From: Methanosarcina sp. UBA293
GTDB lineage: Archaea > Halobacteriota > Methanosarcinia > Methanosarcinales > Methanosarcinaceae
Reading direction: 5' to 3'
DNA length: 24,594 bases
Assembly: GCA_002499445.1 (NCBI GenBank)
Contig: DALS01000005.1
Coordinates: 1 to 24,594 of the forward strand
Positions within the stretch are counted from its first letter, which is position 1; each line of letters starts with the position of its first letter. This document shows, in pieces, positions 1-6,949 of the stretch. The position numbers were made by a program, and so were the translations under genes. Below the pieces are notes generated by a model, which had not been told where the DNA came from, ran no database searches, and was given only the letters and a program-made list of their open reading frames with translations.

Positions 1-735
1 GAAAAGTAAACCGGCCTTGACAGAAGTTGACTGCCTCTGCATTATTTTCATCATTTTTTCACAATTTTTTGACCTATCAGGCTTGGTATAAATGGGAAAA
101 TAATCGCTAGAAGGAGATTCTTTTTCAGGAATTCTTCCCTTACAGAAAAAATTCATTTTGTAAATTTCCTTCATATTGTTTCTAGCTCTACAAATAGGAC
201 ATTCTATGATAATATCTTCTAGAGAACTTCCATTTGCTTTCCAGCGGAAGTAGTCTGGTTTACATGACGAGTTTTTATGGACAGCATAATTCCAGTTTAC
301 TTCATCGAGGTGACCATCTGGACATGCTGCAACAAATCTAACTGCAGAAGATTCATCGTTAGTTTCACATAGAGGGCATTTAGATCCGTTATACAAAATG
401 GGGGCATGATTTCCTCTTCTTCCATAGCAGACTTTCCACACCGGGAAAACATATGTTGAGTAAACACGATAATTGCTTTGCTTTCCCAGCCCAGCGTTTG
501 TAGGCAAAGCTAATATGCGAATATTTATTTTTTCTTCCGATGTGCTTTTAATGTACTTGGAAATCCTTGTCTCTGCGATTTCAAATCTTCGAAAAGTATC
601 CGGATTAAAGTTCTCACCAAGTCCTTTTTCCAGTGAGGGAATAATCCGAGGTCCTTTTTTAGTTTCGATTACGGAACCCGGACCATAAGTAAGAACAAAC
701 TGCGATCTGCTTATATGCTGAAATTCCCTTGTCAT
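1..735 (-). CDS. drmB: DISARM protein DrmB (DUF1998 family), N-terminal 245 codons, cut by the window edge
   Basis: The frame is open from an ATG at 735 to base 1, so the gene continues outside the window. In DISARM, DrmB (DUF1998) forms a complex with the helicase DrmA and acts on invading DNA. The fragment begins with the N-terminal signature I associate with this family (YGPGSVIE, residues 17-24). It then shows cysteine/histidine pairs typical of zinc binding: C120/C123, C138 with H142 (CPDGH) and C179/C182, followed by a cysteine at 198. The DUF1998 domain proper should lie in the missing C-terminal part. Only two bases separate its start from the drmA stop, so the two genes are probably co-transcribed and translationally coupled. 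Base composition is AT-rich like drmA. The assignment rests on the N-terminal signature, the zinc motifs and the position next to drmA; the characteristic C-terminal domain was not seen. Confidence 0.85.
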   Translation of the reverse strand, partial: MTREFQHISRSQFVLTYGPGSVIETKKGPRIIPSLEKGLGENFNPDTFRRFEIAETRISKYIKSTSEEKINIRILALPTNAGLGKQSNYRVYSTYVFPVWKVCYGRRGNHAPILYNGSKCPLCETNDESSAVRFVAACPDGHLDEVNWNYAVHKNSSCKPDYFRWKANGSSLEDIIIECPICRARNNMKEIYKMNFFCKGRIPEKESPSSDYFPIYTKPDRSKNCEKMMKIMQRQSTSVKAGLLF

Positions 736-737
736 AT

Positions 738-3700
738 TTACACCTCAAACGCAGTAGTTTCTTCTATTTCACGAAGAGATTGTGGTGCGTTTTTGTAAAC
801 AACACATAAACCAACCTTTTCATGTGCTGGATCCCCAAGTATTACATTTTTTTCAGGAGGCCTATATAGAGTATACTCATTATAAACCAAATTTTTAGTG
901 AAACCAAGCTTTTGTGAGATTCCAAGCCATCGATCATACTGAGAACGGAAACACTGGATCACTTTTTTAGAAACGTCACCAGGTAAGCAAGTACGCAAAA
1001 AAATTTCAAAGTCTTTCAATGACTCCTCATTTTGAATAGTATGACCTGATTCAGCAAACCATCTAGAACTGGGATCAGGCATATTTCTTAGAAAAGAAAC
1101 AATTGCAGGACCGGCTGCTTTCTCTAAACATCCGTCTGAAAAAGGAGAAACCGAAGCAGGTTCTACCTCGATGTTTATTCTATGATGGTACCCTGTAAAT
1201 ATTTCATAATGGCTAAGATCTCTTGCTCTCCCAGCTTTATAAAATGTGACAACCAGAGCTCCGTGATCTCTTCCCACTCGACCAGTTGCCTGAATGTACT
1301 GAGATGTTGTTTTGGGCTGCCCGTTTACAACCATCAAGGATAAGTGAGGAATATCTACACCAGTTCCAAACATTGATGTAGTGAATATAGCATCAGGGTT
1401 TTCATTTATAGTGCGATTCTTTCCCTGTTCCAGTTCTTCAAGTAGCTGTGGAATATCAGTAGAGTTTATCCGGCTTGAAAGTTCAACCACTTTTTCTGCA
1501 TCCAAATTTCGAACTGAATCTTTGGAAATATTGTTTAATCTTTCAACAATGTCTTCTCTAAAAAGTGATCTATTTCCTCCTAACTCCCTAATAGAATTAA
1601 AATAGCCTACAAGAGTCCAGAAATTTACAATACCCTTTTCAGAACAATTCTCTCCACCAGTTTGCAGCACCCTTGACCAGATTCTTATAATCGGTGTTAA
1701 CGGACCTCTTCCTGGTGCATAGATTCCCATGTAAACTCTCCCAGGTCTATTTTCATCCCATCCAGATGACCACGCAGGCATTCTAACAAAAAAACTGTCT
1801 TTGAAAGTTAAACCATATGCAGGAAATTGGGATAAAGGTCTATTAAAAAGACTTTTAACTTGAATCGCTGCATCATTAACAGTTGCAGAAGATGCAATAT
1901 ATTTTGGAGATCCACCTGATTCGCGGATAAGACCATCGACAATACACTCATAAATACCAAACATACTACCCAAAGGCCCATCCATTAAATGAAGTTCATC
2001 CTGTACTATCATATCAGGCGGAAGAAATGGACTTACATTAGAGGAATACTTTGAAATTGCATTTTTGGTGTAATTTTTTGGCAATAATTCTTCTGAGTCA
2101 TCACGATAATAACCATAAAAACCATTATAATTTCGTATGTTTCCAAATATAGAACCGCATCTGGGCTCAAAAGCCAACCTCGCTATTTTATCTGCAGTAC
2201 TTACAATAATAGTTGGACATCTATGGTATATCTGTTCATCAACAGTATATGCTGGAATAGGAATATGTGAATATTCAGCAAACGGGGAGGCATTGTCTTT
2301 CACAAATAGACCGTCTGGTAATTTCTTTTTTGAATTTCCAGAAACATTGGAGGGTACGCCTTCCTTATGATTAACATTACTGTTAAGATCACATTCAGGA
2401 TTCGGACAAAAAATTTCAAAATCAACAGGTGAATCTTTTCTTCTTCCAACTTCATTGTATGAAGGGAAATAACCAGATCGTGAAGGTCTGAAAGAGGCAA
2501 CTTTGATGTTAAGCTCTTTTTCAAGTTTCGATATAATATCATCAAATTCTTTTTCGTCAACTTTTCTGGAGCTGTCAAGTTTAGTATACATTATGAAATA
2601 GTTGTTAAGGCATCTATCATCTAAAACTTGAATTTCCGTAATCAAATCAGATACTGATGTGAGCTTTGAAATATGATTCTTCAATTCAGAGAGAGTTTTT
2701 TCACATTTAATTACGAAATATATTTTATTAACCCCGGCTGGTAAACCCGAACTGGGGACAGCAAGCCAAGTACCACATACTGGGCATTTTACGATCTGAG
2801 CAGGTTCACCTTCTGACGATGAACTGTTTTGTAATGCTTTAATAGCTCCTTGTTCACCGCGAAGATGGTTAGGAGATACTCCTCCTCCTACCCACATTCC
2901 TACAGAAAATCTTACAGTTCCGTATAGCCAATCTTCAGATGTAGAATACTTTTGTGGCCTCCATCCAGAAAGTCCCTGATTATTGAAAACACGCAGGTAT
3001 TCTGCTGCCGTGATCATAATAAGTGTTCTTCTAAATTGTTGGACGGTTAAAAGACGTAATGTATACCTAGAAATTACAGAAGTTCCTGCCCCAGTTATAT
3101 CTTTGTTATCTTTATCTCCATTCCGAATTCTTGCCTGTGCATTCCTTCGTCTTAAAACCATAACAAATGCCATCATTGCAAGATAAGACTCTGTTTTTCC
3201 TCCTCCTGTAGGCACCCACAGTAAATCAACGTAATCTCTGAATTCCGAGTTTTTATTGGATAGAGATTCCAGATTCATTAAGAAAAATGCAAGCTGGAAC
3301 GGTCTCCAAACAAAGTCAATATCACTTCCCCCCAGTTTGCCGCCCCTTTTCCAGAGATTTTGTAACCATATAACTTTATTAGCAAAACAAAATGACAGAA
3401 GAATATCTTTATTATTGTGAAGGCATTCTATTCCTCTATTAATCCTTTTAAGGCAAATTTTTTGCTTATCTACAAGCTTTTTTGCGAGAATTTTATCTTT
3501 CTCAGAAAAATCCTCAAGTGATGTTTCATTTTTCAGAATCCATTGTTCATAACTTTTTAGGATAGGATTTAAATAATCTTTGATTTCTGTTTCATCCCAC
3601 ATTTCGGATAACTTTTGAGCTGAGAAAACTGGAGAATTCGAGATTTCAGAATTTGTCCATTCAAAAATAGGTGCTGGATTTGGATAAAGGGGAACAAATT

Positions 3701-4550
3701 CACTTCTTATATCACAAATTATGAATTCACAACATTTATCAAAATGAATACCATCAGGCCATAATACTTTAATGTCAAATTTATCTTGATAATCTACATC
3801 CTTCCATATAGAGGAACACATATGGCCTCTTGCTAGAACAGGATTGTCTCTGTAAATAAAGTTAAGCTCATCATTTTCTTCAGAATCAATAGACTCTAAT
3901 TTGCAATCATTTCCAAGAATGACACGTATAGAAGGCTGATAAAGAGACGATTCAATCACTTTGTCTCCATAACAATCTCCGATCTTTAACTCATTTATAA
4001 GACTAAGAATAATATGAAGTGAATTATTGACCTTTATCCCCCTGCTATTCAATACAATTTTTCCGTCTATTCCCTCGTAAACCGTTATTTCTTTAGAGGA
4101 TTCTCCAGATATATTGAAATTAAAAATTTTACAGTAAGGTTTTCGTTTCCAAAAAAACTTCTTTTCGGTAATTTTCTCTCTATTAGAATTTTCTGAGATA
4201 AGTTCTTCTTTGAAATATCTTCCCCAAGTTACGCAGACTTTCAAATAAGGATCTTTACCTCTAACTAAGAAAGATATTCCAAACGATTTGGATCTTATAC
4301 GAGGATCAAGCTCGGATGGGATAATTGAAAATGTGTTTTCCTGTGAATCAGTACCTTCTGCCCCTTTATCATCCCCCTCAACATTGAGAGTTTCAGAATC
4401 TGGACTAAGTTCTCTTTGTTTGCAATCCTTTGAAATAATAACTCCAGTAATATATTCTGTATAGGGATCTGCTCCAATTATTGTTTCCTCAGACCCATTT
4501 CTTGGTCCTAAGACTTCTTTTATCAATTCTTCAATATATTTTTCCCGCAC
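738..4550 (-). CDS. drmA: DISARM helicase DrmA (SNF2/SF2-type, about 1270 aa)
   Basis: This large superfamily 2 helicase is the core motor of DISARM. Numbered from the GTG at 4550, Walker A is PTGGGKT (446-452), Walker B/DEAD-like box is DELH (851-854), motif III is SAT (888-890) and motif VI is ATGRVGRD (1088-1095). About 400 residues separate Walker A from Walker B. That insert carries cysteine pairs (C589/C592 in CPVCG; C715/C720) that may bind zinc. The open frame extends to a TTG at 4583, but I prefer the GTG at 4550. It has a GGAG (4561-4558) seven bases upstream and lies suitably downstream of a TATA-like box (about 4600-4591), whereas the TTG would fall at or before the predicted transcription start. 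The family start also usually reads like VREKYIEEL. It is directly followed by drmB. The DrmA call is supported by size, motifs and neighbours. Confidence 0.9.
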   Translation of the reverse strand: MREKYIEELIKEVLGPRNGSEETIIGADPYTEYITGVIISKDCKQRELSPDSETLNVEGDDKGAEGTDSQENTFSIIPSELDPRIRSKSFGISFLVRGKDPYLKVCVTWGRYFKEELISENSNREKITEKKFFWKRKPYCKIFNFNISGESSKEITVYEGIDGKIVLNSRGIKVNNSLHIILSLINELKIGDCYGDKVIESSLYQPSIRVILGNDCKLESIDSEENDELNFIYRDNPVLARGHMCSSIWKDVDYQDKFDIKVLWPDGIHFDKCCEFIICDIRSEFVPLYPNPAPIFEWTNSEISNSPVFSAQKLSEMWDETEIKDYLNPILKSYEQWILKNETSLEDFSEKDKILAKKLVDKQKICLKRINRGIECLHNNKDILLSFCFANKVIWLQNLWKRGGKLGGSDIDFVWRPFQLAFFLMNLESLSNKNSEFRDYVDLLWVPTGGGKTESYLAMMAFVMVLRRRNAQARIRNGDKDNKDITGAGTSVISRYTLRLLTVQQFRRTLIMITAAEYLRVFNNQGLSGWRPQKYSTSEDWLYGTVRFSVGMWVGGGVSPNHLRGEQGAIKALQNSSSSEGEPAQIVKCPVCGTWLAVPSSGLPAGVNKIYFVIKCEKTLSELKNHISKLTSVSDLITEIQVLDDRCLNNYFIMYTKLDSSRKVDEKEFDDIISKLEKELNIKVASFRPSRSGYFPSYNEVGRRKDSPVDFEIFCPNPECDLNSNVNHKEGVPSNVSGNSKKKLPDGLFVKDNASPFAEYSHIPIPAYTVDEQIYHRCPTIIVSTADKIARLAFEPRCGSIFGNIRNYNGFYGYYRDDSEELLPKNYTKNAISKYSSNVSPFLPPDMIVQDELHLMDGPLGSMFGIYECIVDGLIRESGGSPKYIASSATVNDAAIQVKSLFNRPLSQFPAYGLTFKDSFFVRMPAWSSGWDENRPGRVYMGIYAPGRGPLTPIIRIWSRVLQTGGENCSEKGIVNFWTLVGYFNSIRELGGNRSLFREDIVERLNNISKDSVRNLDAEKVVELSSRINSTDIPQLLEELEQGKNRTINENPDAIFTTSMFGTGVDIPHLSLMVVNGQPKTTSQYIQATGRVGRDHGALVVTFYKAGRARDLSHYEIFTGYHHRINIEVEPASVSPFSDGCLEKAAGPAIVSFLRNMPDPSSRWFAESGHTIQNEESLKDFEIFLRTCLPGDVSKKVIQCFRSQYDRWLGISQKLGFTKNLVYNEYTLYRPPEKNVILGDPAHEKVGLCVVYKNAPQSLREIEETTAFEV

Positions 4551-4590
4551 AGTCTCGCTCCATAAAATCCAATAAATATTCAATCCGATA

Positions 4591-4600
4591 TATTTATAAA
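4591..4600 (-). promoter_or_regulatory. TATA-like box of the drmA-drmB unit
   Basis: On the minus strand the segment reads TTTATAAATA within an AT-rich gap of about 240 bases upstream of drmA. An archaeal TATA box places transcription start about 25 bases downstream, near 4570, leaving a short leader that contains GGAG and the GTG start at 4550. This suggests drmA-drmB can be transcribed independently of drmMII and the glycosylase. AT-rich DNA gives many chance TATA matches, so confidence is moderate. Confidence 0.45.
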
Positions 4601-4777
4601 AGAAGTAATCTGTTAAATATTCGACAATATTATACTAAGTTGATATTCTAAAGTGCGTTTAAATATTTTTCGATAAAATTGGTTCTCTAGAATTCTATTA
4701 TCATAATTAAATTTTACATTTGTTTTGGAGTAATGATATTCAAAAAAGAATTCAAATAAAAGAGTATTAAGAATTGT

Positions 4778-4798
4778 AATTGTAAATTTTTTACAATT
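4778..4798 (-). terminator. Hairpin overlapping the stop codon of the glycosylase gene
   Basis: Nine-base arms AATTGTAAA (4778-4786) and TTTACAATT (4790-4798) are perfect inverted repeats separated by three bases. The hairpin includes the TAA stop of the glycosylase, and T-rich DNA follows on the minus strand. It may end or attenuate transcription of the drmMII-glycosylase unit before drmA. The stem is all weak pairs except for one G-C, so its strength is uncertain. Confidence 0.4.
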
Positions 4799-5465
4799 CT
4801 AAGTAATATATACAGATGTCTCTAAGACTGCAAATCTCACATCTGGGTTTTTCTCCCGGAATACAAACAGCATTTGCAAAATCGATTAATGCGAAAGAAA
4901 CGGTTCTGGGATTCCAGAAATTAACAAGATCATGCATAATCCCGTAGAAAAGCTTGCTTCTCCTTGATGAATCAGTAATTTTCAGCCCAAAAATCCTTCC
5001 AAGAACACGAACAGTATTTGTATCGAGTACTGGCTCAGGAAGATTATATCCAAAACATAGAATCGCCGCTGAGATATAATTCCCTACTCCTGGCATTTCC
5101 ATCAATTTTTCCCTGTCCAGAGGCAGTTTTCCACTATATTTATCTACAACTTCGACAGCCATATCGTAAAGTAGATCTGAACGCCAGAAAAGTCCAAGAG
5201 ATTTCAAATCAGCTTTAATTGCTTCACGACCAGCTTTAACAATCGACTCAAAATCAGGATACTTAAGAATAAATTGTTCATAAACGTCTTTTACCTGATC
5301 AGCTTTCGTTCTATGAAGCATTACTTCAGCAACTGCAACTTTATATGGATCAGAAGTTTCTCTCCAAGGGAACTGCCTGAGATTTTCCTTTGCCCAGACA
5401 AGAAGTTCAGTACGTATTATTTTTATTTTTGTGAAATACTCTTTATCTCTGGTAATTGTATTCAT
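4791..5465 (-). CDS. HhH-GPD base-excision DNA glycosylase, MutY/Mig (T:G mismatch) type, 4Fe-4S
   Basis: This 224-aa protein has the layout of the endonuclease III/MutY superfamily. It shows FPWR (32-35), the helix AEVMLHRTKADQV with Glu47, the helix-hairpin-helix MPGVGNY (124-130), catalytic Asp148 in VLDTNTVRV, and a C-terminal cysteine cluster (C201, C209, C212, C218) for 4Fe-4S. Tyr130 replaces the catalytic lysine of endonuclease III, as in MutY and in Mig, the thymine glycosylase of Methanothermobacter. The length matches Mig and lacks the C-terminal MutT-like domain of MutY. The ATG overlaps the drmMII stop (TGATG), so the two are translationally coupled; an upstream TTG at 5468 is less likely. 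By analogy with Mig beside M.MthTI, it should remove T from T:G arising by deamination of 5-methylcytosine. A MutY-like A:G activity cannot be excluded. The first cysteine spacing is C-X7-C rather than the usual C-X6-C. Confidence 0.88.
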   Translation of the reverse strand: MNTITRDKEYFTKIKIIRTELLVWAKENLRQFPWRETSDPYKVAVAEVMLHRTKADQVKDVYEQFILKYPDFESIVKAGREAIKADLKSLGLFWRSDLLYDMAVEVVDKYSGKLPLDREKLMEMPGVGNYISAAILCFGYNLPEPVLDTNTVRVLGRIFGLKITDSSRRSKLFYGIMHDLVNFWNPRTVSFALIDFANAVCIPGEKPRCEICSLRDICIYYLEL

Positions 5466-6733
5466 CAAATCTCTTCAAGCATCTTTTCGATTTCAACTGC
5501 TATCCCTTTAGCCATAAGAGGAGGCACAGCATTACCAATCTGTGCATACTGCGCGATTCGAGGGCCTTCAAATTTATAATTATCAGGAAATGACTGTATT
5601 CTTGCCACTTCTCTAACCGTCAGAGACCTTGCCTGTTTGATATCAGGATGAATGAAATAGTGACCATCCTTTGAGATGTGAGCAAGTACAGCATGGGAGT
5701 AACCATACTGATTGACCACCTTAAATCTATCCAGAAAAGACGTTTTATTTTTGTGTGTCTGGAGTTCCGGTGATAGTTCATTATATTTGAGCCGTTTTCT
5801 TTCGTTATCCCATTTTTCAATTGCAAGTCTGTATATAGTACGATCTCTGGAATTATGTATTCTTGCGTTGTGTTGAATGAGTATATCTTTTTTTTCTCGA
5901 ATCTTAAATCTTTGAAGGTATTCAGACGACCATGAAAACGGCTTTGTATATTTTGCAGGACCTTCAGTACCTTCGCCAGCTTGCAAGGGGGGAAGGTCAT
6001 TTAAAAGGGAAGAAACATGGAACCTGCTTGGAGGGGTTTTAAAAAAGTCAGGATATGAAAGATCATACTCGTTTTTCCAGCCAATAAATATTATCCGATT
6101 TCTTTCCTGAAGCACAGAAAAATTTTTGGCATTAAGTATATGAGCCTCAGTCTTATATCCCAGTTTATCTACCTCCTCATGTAAATTTGAGTAGATAGTT
6201 CCCTCTTTTGCACTTCTGATACCTGGAACATTCTCAAAAACGAAAATCTTTGGCTCAAAATGCTTCAGGAAAGATAGGTAATGCCTGTATAGATAGTTAC
6301 GGGGATCATCTTTCATTTCTTTTGGCTTCCTGCCTCTCCCAGCAACAGAATAAGCCTGACATGGTGGTCCTCCTATGACTACATCAACTGAATCGCTATC
6401 AATGATTTTCAAATGTTCTTGAATTTCTTTTATCATAGTAGTTTCTTTTGATTCAGTCACTTCTCCCTGCAATAAGCCAGCTTGTGGTAGTTCCAGCTCT
6501 TTGAATTTCTGGATAAATTCATCTCTATTAAGTTTTCCAGAAATGTAATCTCTATATATTCTTTCATTCCCTGAATTTTTCAGAGCATGGTAAATTGCTC
6601 TGGTTTCAATAGAATTCCTGGCATGGCCATTTTTTTCAATATGAGAAACAAATTTGAATCCCTGCTGAAAGAATCCCTCTGAAAGCCCTCCTGCCCCAGA
6701 AAAGATATCAAGAACTGTGTATTTTGATTTCAT
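5465..6733 (-). CDS. drmMII: DISARM cytosine-C5 DNA methyltransferase DrmMII
   Basis: This 422-aa protein has the full ordered motif set of 5mC methyltransferases. Motif I is DIFSGAGG (9-16, S-adenosylmethionine binding), motif IV is PPCQ with nucleophile Cys125, motif VI is ENV (167-169), motif VIII is NRIIFIGW, and motif X is GNAVPP near residue 400. A target-recognition region lies between VIII and X. In DISARM class 2 this enzyme marks host DNA so the DrmAB machinery spares it. The ATG at 6733 has GGTGA eight bases upstream; a GTG at 6745 lies in the same frame but immediately precedes and would overlap that ribosome-binding site. It is the first gene of a minus-strand cluster, overlaps the glycosylase start and is followed by drmA and drmB. 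Taken alone it could be a Dcm-type or orphan methylase; the neighbours make DrmMII the best call. The target sequence cannot be read from the protein. Confidence 0.9.
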   Translation of the reverse strand: MKSKYTVLDIFSGAGGLSEGFFQQGFKFVSHIEKNGHARNSIETRAIYHALKNSGNERIYRDYISGKLNRDEFIQKFKELELPQAGLLQGEVTESKETTMIKEIQEHLKIIDSDSVDVVIGGPPCQAYSVAGRGRKPKEMKDDPRNYLYRHYLSFLKHFEPKIFVFENVPGIRSAKEGTIYSNLHEEVDKLGYKTEAHILNAKNFSVLQERNRIIFIGWKNEYDLSYPDFFKTPPSRFHVSSLLNDLPPLQAGEGTEGPAKYTKPFSWSSEYLQRFKIREKKDILIQHNARIHNSRDRTIYRLAIEKWDNERKRLKYNELSPELQTHKNKTSFLDRFKVVNQYGYSHAVLAHISKDGHYFIHPDIKQARSLTVREVARIQSFPDNYKFEGPRIAQYAQIGNAVPPLMAKGIAVEIEKMLEEI

Positions 6734-6795
6734 CCAGAAATTCACCGAAACTGTTTTTCTTTTTGATTTTGTTTAGTATTCAAAAAATGACTAAC

Positions 6796-6843
6796 ATCAG
6801 ATGAAACTGGAATATATTAATATGTTGATATGAACCATCTGAT
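6796..6843. promoter_or_regulatory. Inverted repeat flanking a TATA-like box upstream of drmMII (candidate operator)
   Basis: ATCAGATG (6796-6803) and CATCTGAT (6836-6843) are perfect inverted copies 40 bases apart, centre to centre. Between them an AT-rich, nearly palindromic segment gives a TATA-like element on the minus strand (TTAATATATT, 6820-6811). This would place transcription start near 6790 and leave a leader of about 55 bases before drmMII. Arms on both faces of a promoter suggest a repressor site, but no regulator gene is visible in the cluster. Confidence 0.35.
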
Positions 6844-6949
6844 TTTAAAATTTTGAATCTTTCTTTCTTCAAAACTACATCTTTAAATCCCTCCTTACCC
6901 TTTTCTATCCCATAATATAACTTTCATAACTTTATTCGGTGACACTTTT

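Noticed and set aside
473..688. A 71-codon plus-strand frame near the left edge
   Set aside because: It is antisense to the drmB coding region, whose frame is continuous and carries family signatures.
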